Assembly: GCF_034479375.1 (NCBI RefSeq)
Contig: NZ_CP140155.1
Location: forward strand, 4,564,501 to 4,628,500
Direction: 5' to 3'
Length of the DNA stretch: 64,000 nucleotides
From: Rhodopseudomonas palustris
GTDB lineage: Bacteria > Pseudomonadota > Alphaproteobacteria > Rhizobiales > Xanthobacteraceae
Shown here piece by piece: positions 8,551 through 16,485 of this stretch. The first letter of the stretch is position 1. Every line of letters starts with the position of its first letter. Under the pieces are notes generated by a model. It was not told the DNA's origin. It searched no databases and saw nothing but the letters and a program-made list of their open reading frames with translations. The translations under genes and the position numbers were made by a program.

Positions 8551-9690
8551 ATGGCTCTCGTCCTCACCGAAGAACAAACTATGCTGCGCGATTCGGCGCG
8601 CGGGCTGATCGGCGACACTGCGCCGGTCGCGCACTTCCGCAAGCTGCGCGACGAGCGCGACGCCGCCGGCTTCTCCCGGGATCTCTGGAAGAGTTTTGCC
8701 GAAATGGGCTTCGCCGGCCTCTTGGTGCCGGAAGAATTCGGCGGCTCCGGGCTCGGCTGCGTCGAGGCCGGCGTGGTGATGGAGGAGATCGGCCGCAATC
8801 TGACGCCGTCGCCGTTTCTCGCGACCGCCGTGCTCGCGGCTTCGGCGATCGCCCGCGGCGGATCGGACGCGCAGAAGAAGGCTTACTTGCCGAAAATCGC
8901 CGACGGCTCGCTGATCGCGGCGCTGGCGGTCGATGAAGGCGCCAAGCACCGCCCGTCGAAGATCGCGCTGACCGCGACCCGCGCCGGCAACGGCTTCAAA
9001 CTGAAAGGCGCCAAGGCGCTGGTGGTCGACGGCCACGTCGCCGACCTGTTGATCGTCGCCGCGCGCAGTGCCGGCCAGCCGGGCGACGCCGACGGGCTGA
9101 CGCTGTTTCTGGTCGATCCCAAGGCGAAAGGCGTTTCGATCGAGCACACCATCATGGTCGACGCCCACAACGCGGCGCGGATCAGCTTCGACGAGGTTGA
9201 AGTGAATGCCGATCAGGTGCTCGGCGAGGTCGATCGCGGGGCGGCGCTGCTCGACACGGTGCTGAACATCGGTCGCGCCGCAGTCGCGGCCGAAATGCTC
9301 GGCGTCGCCGACGAGGCGTTCGGCCGCACCGTGGCCTATCTGAAGGAGCGCAAGCAGTTCGGCAAACGGATCGGCGAATTCCAGGCGCTGCAGCACCGCG
9401 CCGCGCATCTCTACACCGAGATCGAGATCGTCCGCGCCGCGGTGCTGAAGGCACTGCAGGCGGTCGATACGGACGCCGAACACGCGGGCTTCGCGGTCTC
9501 GGTCGCCAAGGCCAAGGCCGGCACGGTGACGACGCTCGCGGTGCAGGAGGGCGTGCAGATGCATGGCGGCATGGGCATGACCGATCAGTTCGACGTCGGC
9601 CTGTTCATGAAGCGCGCGCGCGTCCTGCAGGAGCTTTTCGGCGACGCCAACTACCACGCCGAAGCGCTGGCGGAGTGGAAGAAGTATTGA
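8551..9690 (+). CDS. Acyl-CoA dehydrogenase, small-subunit type (PimD-like)
   Basis: The protein has 379 residues. The N-terminal helical domain contains ALVLTEEQTMLRDSARGLI. The middle domain is shorter and degenerate, with FKLKGAKALVVDGHVADLLIVAA in place of the usual strand motif. The C-terminal domain has YLKERKQFGKRIGEFQALQHRAA and ends with MHGGMGMTDQFDVGLFMKRA. Proteins of this type form heteromers with a large subunit such as the gene at 7187. The genes are 164 bases apart with a repeat between them. Pairing is inferred from order and family. Confidence 0.87.
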   Translation: MALVLTEEQTMLRDSARGLIGDTAPVAHFRKLRDERDAAGFSRDLWKSFAEMGFAGLLVPEEFGGSGLGCVEAGVVMEEIGRNLTPSPFLATAVLAASAIARGGSDAQKKAYLPKIADGSLIAALAVDEGAKHRPSKIALTATRAGNGFKLKGAKALVVDGHVADLLIVAARSAGQPGDADGLTLFLVDPKAKGVSIEHTIMVDAHNAARISFDEVEVNADQVLGEVDRGAALLDTVLNIGRAAVAAEMLGVADEAFGRTVAYLKERKQFGKRIGEFQALQHRAAHLYTEIEIVRAAVLKALQAVDTDAEHAGFAVSVAKAKAGTVTTLAVQEGVQMHGGMGMTDQFDVGLFMKRARVLQELFGDANYHAEALAEWKKY

Positions 9691-9720
9691 GGATACGGAC
9701 GTCGGCGTGTCGCCCCCGGT

Positions 9721-9820
9721 CCGTCATTCCGGGGCGCCGCGCAGCGGCGAACCCGGAATCCCGAGTTTGTTTGCGCTGCTGAGATTCCGGGTTCGCGCTG
9801 CGCGCGCCCCGGAATGACGA
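9721..9820. repeat. Palindromic intergenic repeat, family A
   Basis: Arms GTCATTCCGGGGCGCCGCGC and GCGCGCCCCGGAATGAC surround GGAATCCCGAG and an imperfect partner. It follows the PimD-like gene, in a 306-base gap that holds only this and the next repeat. Confidence 0.88.
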
Positions 9821-9864
9821 CCGAGAGGTCATTCAGAAGGCGCTGGAGCACCTACAACGAAGAC

Positions 9865-9984
9865 GGTCATCCCCGCCCACAATGGTCATCCCCGCGCATG
9901 CGGGGATCCAGTATCCCGGAGCGTTCGTTGCTGATCGCCGACGCTCTGCAATACTGGGTCGCCCGTTTTCGCGGGCGATGACGG
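9865..9984. repeat. Composite inverted repeat, family D
   Basis: The segment contains GGTCATCCCCGCCC, then GGTCATCCCCGCGCATGCGGGGATCCAGTAT. It closes with ATACTGGGTCGCCC and GCGGGCGATGACGGCC. Nested arms pair CCAGTAT with ATACTGG and the outer TCATC with GATGA. It lies at the 3' side of the minus-strand binding-protein gene and may end that transcript. Confidence 0.8.
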
Positions 9985-9996
9985 CCTGTTGTGTCG

Positions 9997-11022
9997 CTAC
10001 CTGATCGGCGGCGCGTACTGGATGCCGCCGGCGCTCCAGAGCTGGTTCAGGCCGCGCGGGATGCCGAGCTTGCCGACGTTGCGGTCGTAGACCTCGCCGT
10101 AATTGCCGACGTGGCGGATGATCCGCGCTGCCCAATCCTTGCCGAGGCCGAGCTCTTCGCCATAGGCGCCCTCGGTGCCGACCAGCCGCATCACGTCCGG
10201 CTTCTTCGACTTCAGCGCCTCGTCGATGTTCGCCGAGGTGACGCCGAGCTCCTCGGCGTTGATCATCGCGTACAGCGACCATTTCACGATCATCATCCAT
10301 TCGTCGTCACGCTGGCGGACCACCGGCGCGAGCGGCTCCTTGGAGATCAGATCCGGCAGGATGACGTGGTCGCCCGGCTTCGGCAGCGTCTGGCGTAGCG
10401 CGTAGAGCTGCGAGGCGTCGGCCGTGAAGGTGTCGCATTGTCCGCTGTTGTAGGCGGCGACCACCTCGTCGAGCTTGCCGAACTTGACCTCCTGATACTT
10501 CATGTTGTTGGCGCGGAAATAGTCGGCGAGGTTGAGCCGCGTCGTGGTGCCGTCCTGGACGCAGACCTTGCTGCCGTCGAGCTCCAGCGCGCTGTCCACC
10601 TTGCGCGAGGCGGGCACCATGAAGCCTTCGCCGTCGTAATAGGCGACCGCCGGGAAGTACAGTTCGTAGCCGGCCTCGCGCGACATGCTCCAGGTCGAGT
10701 TGCGCGACAGGATGTCGACCTTGCGGCTCTGCAGTTCCTTGAAGCGTTCGTTGGCGTCGAGCGGGACGAACTTCACCTTGTTCGGATCGTCGAAGATCGC
10801 CGCCGCCACCGCGCGGCAGAAATCGACGTCGAAGCCGGTCCAGTTGCCTTTTTCGTCCGGCGTCGAGAAGCCCGGCAGGCCCTTGTTGACGCCGCACAGC
10901 ACGGCGTCGCGCCGGATCGTGCGCTTCAGCGTCTTGGTGTCGTAGCGCTCATAGGTGACGGCGGCGGCGGCGACCACGGCGGCGACGCCGAGGCCGATCA
11001 GCAGGCCCTTGCGAAATGACAT
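9997..11022 (-). CDS. Amino-acid ABC transporter periplasmic binding protein, AapJ/BztA-like
   Basis: The protein has 341 residues. It starts with an export signal or anchor (MSFRKGLLIGLGVAAVVAAAAV). The family core follows: VLCGVNKGLPGFSTPDEKGNWTGFDVDFCRAVAAAIF, then LQSRKVDILSRNSTWSMSREAG and QDGTTTRLNLADYF. These match general L-amino-acid binding proteins of the family 3 SBPs. No permease or ATPase gene is adjacent, so it is an orphan. It must share membrane components encoded elsewhere or serve a sensory role. The C-terminus (YDRNVGKLGIPRGLNQLW) is typical of the family and intact. Confidence 0.88.
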   Translation of the reverse strand: MSFRKGLLIGLGVAAVVAAAAVTYERYDTKTLKRTIRRDAVLCGVNKGLPGFSTPDEKGNWTGFDVDFCRAVAAAIFDDPNKVKFVPLDANERFKELQSRKVDILSRNSTWSMSREAGYELYFPAVAYYDGEGFMVPASRKVDSALELDGSKVCVQDGTTTRLNLADYFRANNMKYQEVKFGKLDEVVAAYNSGQCDTFTADASQLYALRQTLPKPGDHVILPDLISKEPLAPVVRQRDDEWMMIVKWSLYAMINAEELGVTSANIDEALKSKKPDVMRLVGTEGAYGEELGLGKDWAARIIRHVGNYGEVYDRNVGKLGIPRGLNQLWSAGGIQYAPPIR

Positions 11023-11077
11023 CGAGAACGTCTCTCTGATTGAGATGAATGTTTGAACGCAGGTTGGGCGGCGTGGA

Positions 11078-11671
11078 CTATAGCGAGGGCTTCTGCCGCA
11101 CCACGACCTTGGTGCCGACCGGGACGCGCTCGTAGAGATCGGCGACGTCGGCGTTGACCAGCCGGAAGCAGCCGGACGAAATCGCGGTGCCGATCGTGTC
11201 GGGGCGGTTGGTGCCGTGGATGCGATAGATGGTCGAGCCGAGATACATCGCGCGGGCGCCGAGCGGATTGCCCGGCCCGCCCGCCATGAAGCGCGGCAGA
11301 TAGGGCTGGCGCTGGATCATTTCCGGCGGCGGCACCCAATCCGGCCATTCCGCCTTGCGCGAGATCTTCAGCAGGCCCTGCCACTGGAAGCCTTCGCGGC
11401 CCACTCCGATTCCGTACCGTAGCGCTCGATTGTTGCCCTGCACGAGATAGAGGTAGCGCTCGGAGGTCTGCACCACGATCGTGCCCGGCGGTTCGCTGGT
11501 GCGGAAGAACACCATCTGCTTGCGCAGTTCCGGCGGCAATTCGTAGTCGTCATTGGCGATCAGTCCGGGCTCGTCGCCGACGTCCGGTTGCTGCGCATGG
11601 CCGGGCGCGGCGAACAGCAGCAGCGACGCGGCGAATGCGAGCCGGCCGAACAGACGTGACATTCCGATCAT
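11078..11671 (-). CDS. L,D-transpeptidase (YkuD domain) with signal peptide
   Basis: This 197-residue exported enzyme has a signal peptide ending near GHAQQ. The YkuD domain begins around SERYLYLVQGNNRALRYGIGVG. The catalytic signature is complete: YRIHGTNRPDTIGTAISSGCFRLVNADVADLYERV, with the nucleophilic Cys in SSGC. Such enzymes make 3-3 peptidoglycan cross-links or tether proteins to peptidoglycan in the periplasm. It is 55 bases upstream of the orphan binding protein on the same strand. Confidence 0.9.
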   Translation of the reverse strand: MIGMSRLFGRLAFAASLLLFAAPGHAQQPDVGDEPGLIANDDYELPPELRKQMVFFRTSEPPGTIVVQTSERYLYLVQGNNRALRYGIGVGREGFQWQGLLKISRKAEWPDWVPPPEMIQRQPYLPRFMAGGPGNPLGARAMYLGSTIYRIHGTNRPDTIGTAISSGCFRLVNADVADLYERVPVGTKVVVRQKPSL

Positions 11672-11713
11672 CGATACCCCTCCCGACGCTGTCGCGCCGG
11701 GCTCTGTATCACG

Positions 11714-11842
11714 TCAGCCCGGCGCGATCCACAACCGCAGGATCATCGACACCAGCACGACCGCGCCGACGCCGCCGAGCCAGAGCGCTGCGAACCATAG
11801 CAACCGTCGCGACAGCGGGCCGGAAGGTTCAAAATTGGACAT
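11714..11842 (-). CDS. Small membrane subunit of the bd oxidase operon (CydX/DUF2474-like), 42 aa
   Basis: It reads MSNFEPSGPLSRRLLWFAAL, then a single TM segment (WLGGVGAVVLVSMILRLW) and a short tail. It begins 33 bases after the cydB stop in the same operon. One-helix peptides in this position (CydX, CbdX, DUF2474) bind and stabilise the bd oxidase. The length, the N-terminal Arg pair before the helix and the position fit DUF2474. It is too short for ordinary gene callers. Confidence 0.8.
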   Translation of the reverse strand: MSNFEPSGPLSRRLLWFAALWLGGVGAVVLVSMILRLWIAPG

Positions 11843-11875
11843 CGGCGATCGCCGCTTCCTGTTCGGGCTCATGCT

Positions 11876-12880
11876 CTAATGATAGCCGCTGTCGGGGTCG
11901 ACCTTGCCGCGAAACACCCAATAGGCCCACGCGGTGTAGGCGAGGATGATCGGCACCAGGATGGCGACCCCGACCAGCATGAAGAGCTGGCTGTTCTCGG
12001 GCGCCGCCGCCTGCCAGATGGTGATGCTGCGCGGCACCACATAGGGCCAGATGCTGATGCCGAGCCCGGCATAGGACAGCGCGAACAGGCACAGCGTCAG
12101 CAGGAACGGCTGGTAGTCCCGGCGCTGCGCCAGCGCCCGCAGCAGCAGCGCGGTGACGATCGCGACGGCGAGCGGCACCTGCGCGGTGGCGAGCACGTTC
12201 GGCCAGGCGAACCATCGCTCCGAATAGTCGTAGCTCAGGAACGGCGTCGCGGCGCTGACGGCGATGATCGCGACCAGCATCGCGAGCAGCAGCCAGCGGC
12301 TCAGCCGATAGGCCTCGTCGCGCAGCTCGCCGGTCGTCTTCATCACCAGCCAGGTGGCGCCGAGCATCGCATAGCCGGTCACCAGCGCCAGCCCGGTCAG
12401 CACGCTGAACGGCGTCAGCCAATCCCACCAGCCGCCCGCATAGCCGCGGCCCTCCACCGCGATGCCCTGCAGCAGCGCGCCGAGCGCGACGCCCTGCGCC
12501 ATGGTGGCGATCAGCGAGCCGCCGAAAAACGCCATGTCCCAGCGATTGCGCTCGCGCTGGCTGCGCCAGCGGAATTCGAACGCGACGCCGCGAAACACCA
12601 GGCCGAGCAGCATCGCGATGATCGGCGTGTACAGCGCCGGCATCAGCACCGCATAGGCCAGCGGAAACGCCGCGAACAGGCCGCCGCCGCCGAGCACCAG
12701 CCAGGTCTCGTTGCCGTCCCATACCGGGGCGACGCTGTTCATGATGACGTCGCGGTCGCGCTTCTGCCGAAACAGCGGAAACAGGATGCCGAGGCCGAGG
12801 TCGAAGCCGTCCATCACCACGTAGACGAACACCGCGAACGCGATGATGAAGGCCCAGATGGTCGCGAGATCGTAATCCAT
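11876..12880 (-). CDS. cydB: Cytochrome bd-type ubiquinol oxidase subunit II (CydB/CioB)
   Basis: The protein has 334 residues and about 8-9 TM helices. It opens with DLATIWAFIIAFAVFVYVVMDGFDLGLGILFP, the subunit II signature with conserved Asp and Gly. It continues with PVWDGNETWLVLGGGGLFAAFPLAYA, a hallmark segment. Together with subunit I it reduces oxygen to water with quinol and does not pump protons. The start is 1 base past the cydA stop, implying translational coupling. The short form and its partner (see cydA) point to the cyanide-insensitive CIO subgroup. Confidence 0.95.
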   Translation of the reverse strand: MDYDLATIWAFIIAFAVFVYVVMDGFDLGLGILFPLFRQKRDRDVIMNSVAPVWDGNETWLVLGGGGLFAAFPLAYAVLMPALYTPIIAMLLGLVFRGVAFEFRWRSQRERNRWDMAFFGGSLIATMAQGVALGALLQGIAVEGRGYAGGWWDWLTPFSVLTGLALVTGYAMLGATWLVMKTTGELRDEAYRLSRWLLLAMLVAIIAVSAATPFLSYDYSERWFAWPNVLATAQVPLAVAIVTALLLRALAQRRDYQPFLLTLCLFALSYAGLGISIWPYVVPRSITIWQAAAPENSQLFMLVGVAILVPIILAYTAWAYWVFRGKVDPDSGYH

Positions 12881-12881
12881 G

Positions 12882-14288
12882 TCAGCCGAACCTGCGGGTG
12901 GAGATCGCGGGCGCCGGCGTGATGCCGGCGGCGCGCGACGGGGTTTCGCCGCGCGGGCCTTCCTCGCCGTGATGCGGCGGGTGCGCCATCAGCCGCAGGA
13001 TGTAGACGGTGCCGGCGATGAACACGGCGAAATACACGATCACGAAGGCGATCAGCGACCACGCCACGGCGGGCGCGGCGAGCGGCGAGACCGAATCCAC
13101 GGTGCGCAGCAGTCCGAACACGGTGAAAGGCTGCCGTCCGGTTTCGGTCGTGACCCAGCCGGCCAGCACCGCGACGAAGCCGGCCGGCCCCATCGCCAGC
13201 GCGAACCGATGCGTCGGCCGCGAGTCGTAGAGCCGTCCGCGCCAGCGCACCCACAGGCCGAGGAATCCGAGCGCCGCCATCAGCAGCCCGAGACCGACCA
13301 TGATCCGGAACGACCAGAAGGTGATCGGCACCGGCGGCCAGTCTTCGCGCGGCACGGTGTCGAGGCCGGCGAGCGGCGCATCGAGCGAGTGCTTCAGGAT
13401 CAGCGACGACAGCTTGGGAATCTCGAGCGCGTAGCGCACCACCGCGGCGTCCTGGTCCGGCAGGCCGAACAGGATGAAAGGCGCGCCGTCGGGGTGGCTC
13501 TGATAGTGCCCCTCCATCGCCATCACCTTCGCCGGCTGATGCTCCAGCGTATTGAGACCATGGAGATCGCCGGCGAAGATCTGGATCGGGGCGACGATCA
13601 TCAGCAGCCACATAGCCATCGAGAACATCATCCGCGCGCCCGGCTGCCGCGGATTCTTCAGCAGATGATAGGCGCCGACCGCCCCGACCACGAGCGAGGT
13701 GGTCAGATAGGCCGCCAGCACCATGTGGGCGAGGCGATAGGGAAACGACGGATTGAAGATCAGCTTCCACCAGTCGGTCGCGATGAACTGGCCGTCGGCG
13801 TTGACCGCGTAGCCGGCCGGCGTGTGCATCCAGGAATTCGCCGACAGGATCCAGAACGCCGACATCAGCGTGCCGATCGCCACCATCAGCGTGGCGACGA
13901 AATGCAGCTTCGGGCCGACCCGCTTCAGGCCGAACAGCATCACGCCGAGGAATCCCGCTTCCAGGAAGAACGCGGTCAGCACCTCATAGGCCATCAACGG
14001 GCCGAGCACCGGCCCGGTCTTGTCGGAGAACACCGACCAGTTGGTGCCGAACTGGTACGACATCACGATGCCGGAGACGACGCCCATGCCGAACGCGATG
14101 GCGAAGATTTTCATCCAGTAATTGAACAAGTTGATGAAAACTTCGCGCCCGGTCCAAAGCCACAGCGCTTCGAGTACCGCGAGGTAGCTCGCCAGGCCGA
14201 TCGAGAAGGCCGGGAAGATGATGTGGAAAGAAACCGTGAAGGCGAACTGCAGGCGCGCCAGAACTACGGGATCAAGAGTTTCGAACAT
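12882..14288 (-). CDS. cydA: Cytochrome bd-type ubiquinol oxidase subunit I (CydA/CioA)
   Basis: This 468-residue protein starts FETLDPVVLARLQFAFTVSFHIIFPAF, which contains the haem b595/d ligand His. It has WVTTETGRQPFTVFGLLRT near residue 380, the GRQPW-like signature with Phe in place of Trp. The Q loop is short, typical of CioA-type enzymes. I chose the ATG at 14288 because it gives the family N-terminus; upstream in-frame codons to 14387 encode unrelated sequence. It heads a three-gene unit with cydB and the 42-residue peptide. These oxidases give high-affinity or cyanide-resistant respiration. Confidence 0.93.
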   Translation of the reverse strand: MFETLDPVVLARLQFAFTVSFHIIFPAFSIGLASYLAVLEALWLWTGREVFINLFNYWMKIFAIAFGMGVVSGIVMSYQFGTNWSVFSDKTGPVLGPLMAYEVLTAFFLEAGFLGVMLFGLKRVGPKLHFVATLMVAIGTLMSAFWILSANSWMHTPAGYAVNADGQFIATDWWKLIFNPSFPYRLAHMVLAAYLTTSLVVGAVGAYHLLKNPRQPGARMMFSMAMWLLMIVAPIQIFAGDLHGLNTLEHQPAKVMAMEGHYQSHPDGAPFILFGLPDQDAAVVRYALEIPKLSSLILKHSLDAPLAGLDTVPREDWPPVPITFWSFRIMVGLGLLMAALGFLGLWVRWRGRLYDSRPTHRFALAMGPAGFVAVLAGWVTTETGRQPFTVFGLLRTVDSVSPLAAPAVAWSLIAFVIVYFAVFIAGTVYILRLMAHPPHHGEEGPRGETPSRAAGITPAPAISTRRFG

Positions 14289-14782
14289 GGGGACCGATCC
14301 GCGACCGTGACGAGCGGACAACGCGAGGTCGTCCGAAATGATCCTATCGCCGTGACATGACGATTCCCAAGGGTTAGCCGATGACAAGGTCGCGATGCGC
14401 TAGGCCATATTGTCCTAGCGGTGCCTGGGTGGTGCCTGCGTGGTCGCGACGTCGCGCGTCGCCGGTTCAGAAAAGCAAAACCCGGGCGGGGGGCATCCCG
14501 TCCGGGTCGCTGGAGGTCTGCAATGGTGACGCAACCTGGAGAAGCTGCTTTCGAAATTCTGGCGCCGGTCATTGTCCGGTGCTGACGGGATCAATCTAGC
14601 GCCGAAATCTTTCCGGCTGATGTCATCTATTGTTTCAATTGTGTCATTGGCGGTTCAGTCGTTCGATCGTCGCCTGCGACAGGCATAACATTGCCAGCCG
14701 CCCGGGTGAATTGCGCCGAAGAAGATCTTCTCTAAAGAACCGTTCGATCGCGGCGGCAGCCGCGGCCTGCGCCGCTGCCGGA
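14289..14782. other. 494-base non-coding stretch between cydA and the ECF sigma gene
   Basis: I see no convincing coding frame here; the open frames have atypical composition. It must hold the cydA promoter. I looked for a full FNR-type TTGAT-N4-ATCAA site and found only a half site. It contains a terminator-like hairpin, listed separately, that faces the minus strand. Confidence 0.5.
14474..14507 (-). terminator. Rho-independent terminator-like hairpin
   Basis: On the minus strand ACCCGGACGGG and CCCGCCCGGGT form an 11-pair stem with one G-T pair around a short loop. TTTTGCTTTT follows. It lies 276 bases after the sigma-factor stop, so it ends either a long 3' untranslated region or a separate small RNA. 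Confidence 0.65.
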
Positions 14783-15394
14783 TCAGGCGGCCATGGTTTC
14801 GACGCCGTGGCTCTTCAGCAACTGGGCGAGCTGTTTGCGGGCGTAGAACATCCGCGTCTTCACCGTGCTCTGCGGGATGCCGACGAGGCGTCCGACCTCT
14901 TCGACCGTTTTTTCGTGGTAGTAAACGAGGTGGATGATCTCGCGATGCGCCGGCGACAGCTTGGCGATGCAGGTGCGGAGAATGTCGCTGGTGCGGCTGC
15001 GGTCGAGCGCGGCTTCGGGCGTATCGGCGCCGTCGGGAATCTCCAGCACGTCGTCCTGATCGATGTCTTCATGCTGGCGCTGGCGAAGCGCGGTGAGCGC
15101 CTTGAAGCGGGCGATCGACAGCAGCCAGGTCGAGACCTGGGCGCGGCCTTCGAACTGCCGGGCGGTGCGCCAGACGTCGAGAAACACCTGGCTGACCAGA
15201 TCTTCCGCCGTCGCGCCGTCACGCACCATGCGCAGGATGAAACGATAGACCCGCACGTTGTGACGGGAATAAAGCGTATGCATCGCCGTCCGGTCGCCAT
15301 CGGCGATGCCGGCCAGCAGCATTTCGTCGGTCGTGGCCTGTGCGGCAACAATGCCCAGCCGGCCCGCATCGTTGATGGCAATGACGTTTTGCAT
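14783..15394 (-). CDS. ECF-type RNA polymerase sigma factor
   Basis: The protein has 203 residues. Sigma region 2 is visible as MHTLYSRHNVRVYRFILRMVRDGATAEDLVSQVFLDVWR at about residues 38-76. Region 4 is LSPAHREIIHLVYYHEKTVEEVGRLVGIPQSTVKTRMFYARKQL near the C-terminus. The chosen ATG at 15394 has GGGAG six bases upstream; the in-frame extension to 15541 has no homology-like content. No anti-sigma or receptor gene is adjacent, so the inducing signal cannot be guessed from context. Confidence 0.88.
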   Translation of the reverse strand: MQNVIAINDAGRLGIVAAQATTDEMLLAGIADGDRTAMHTLYSRHNVRVYRFILRMVRDGATAEDLVSQVFLDVWRTARQFEGRAQVSTWLLSIARFKALTALRQRQHEDIDQDDVLEIPDGADTPEAALDRSRTSDILRTCIAKLSPAHREIIHLVYYHEKTVEEVGRLVGIPQSTVKTRMFYARKQLAQLLKSHGVETMAA

Positions 15395-15741
15395 GAAAAA
15401 CTCCCGTTGTCCGCCGCACTCCCCTGCGGCGTCGTTGGGAGCTTTACTAGTTAAGCACCATTTCAGGACGTCTGCGCGAACCGCCGAAAATGGTTTCATG
15501 AGGGGGAGAAATGTTTCGTCGCGGCTGTGACGAAGAAACATTCAGACAAAAACGCCCCTGATTTCAGGATCCGATGCCGCGGTTTGCCGCCACACGGCAA
15601 AACGTCGTCGAGCGCCGCCGGCGCGCCGCGGCCACCGAAGGATTGGCGCTATCGCCTGCCGCCGCATCGGTCGCGACTGGCCCTGGCGGCGCGTCGCAGG
15701 GTGGCGAATCCGGGCGCAGGCCGACACGGACTCGGCCGGGC
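15395..15741. other. 347-base intergenic region with an inverted repeat
   Basis: No gene is visible. It holds the upstream region of the sigma gene. An imperfect inverted repeat, ATGTTTCGTC (15511-15520) with GACGAAGAAACAT (15529-15541), may be a regulatory site or a hairpin. The remainder next to the response-regulator stop is GC-rich without clear structure. Confidence 0.5.
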
Positions 15742-16485
15742 TCAGGGGCGCTCGGCGGCCGGCGAGAACAGATAGCCGCCCCCGCGAATGGTCCGGATCA
15801 CGGCCGGTTTCGTCGGATCCGGCTCGATCTTGCGCCGGATCCGCATGATCCGCAGATCCACGGCGCGGTCGAACGCCTCTGCGTCGCGGGCGTTGGCGAG
15901 CTCGAGCAGCCGCTCGCGCGACAGCACCCGTTTGGGATTGGCGGCGAACACCTTCAGCAGGCCGAATTCGGACGCCGTCAGCGGGTGCTCGTTGCCCTCG
16001 TCGTCGCGCAGCGCCTGGGCTTCGAGGTCGAGCCATTTGGTGCCGAACCGCACCAAATGCTGGTGGGCGGGGCCGGCCGGCGCCGCGGTCGGTGCAGGTG
16101 CCGCGGCCGGTCGCGGCGCGGCCCGGCGCAGCACCGAGCGGATCCGCGCCATCAACTCGCGCAGCTCGCAAGGCTTGGCGACGTAGTCGTCGGCGCCGAG
16201 CTCGAGGCCGACCACGCGGTCGATCGGACTGGCGGTCGCGGTCAGCATGATCACCGGCACGTTGGTCTTGGCCTTGAGGTCGCGGATGATCGACAGGCCG
16301 TCCTCTTCGGGCATGTTGAGGTCGAGCACGACGAGGTCGGGGACCTTGGTTTCGATCTCGGCGCGCAGGCTCTTGCCGCCGTCGCACAGCGTCACGACGA
16401 AGCCGTGCATGCGCAGATAGTCGCCGACCATTTCGCGGGCCGGGGCTTCGTCGTCGACGACGATGATGTGCGGGCTCTGGCTCAT
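15742..16485 (-). CDS. OmpR-family response regulator
   Basis: The protein has 247 residues. The receiver domain starts HIIVVDDEAPAREM, with phosphoacceptor Asp in LVVLDLNMPEEDG, Thr in IMLTAT and Lys in YVAKPCELREL. An Ala/Pro-rich linker (APRPAAAPAPTAAPAGP) leads to a winged-helix DNA-binding domain ending IRTIRGGGYLF. Its ATG overlaps the stop of the upstream kinase (ATGA), so translation is coupled. It is the likely output of the three-gene phosphorelay. Target genes are unknown; the divergent binding-protein gene is a candidate. Confidence 0.92.
   Translation of the reverse strand: MSQSPHIIVVDDEAPAREMVGDYLRMHGFVVTLCDGGKSLRAEIETKVPDLVVLDLNMPEEDGLSIIRDLKAKTNVPVIMLTATASPIDRVVGLELGADDYVAKPCELRELMARIRSVLRRAAPRPAAAPAPTAAPAGPAHQHLVRFGTKWLDLEAQALRDDEGNEHPLTASEFGLLKVFAANPKRVLSRERLLELANARDAEAFDRAVDLRIMRIRRKIEPDPTKPAVIRTIRGGGYLFSPAAERP

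Noticed and set aside
7187..9690. Naming the dehydrogenase pair pimC/pimD
   Set aside because: The rest of the pim operon is absent, so orthology cannot be claimed from the sequence alone.
14264..14572. 102-codon minus-strand frame between cydA and the sigma gene
   Set aside because: It contains the terminator hairpin, has Arg-rich atypical sequence and no recognisable motif.
14289..14782. FNR box for the bd oxidase operon
   Set aside because: Only a half site (TTGAT) could be found; no TTGAT-N4-ATCAA palindrome.
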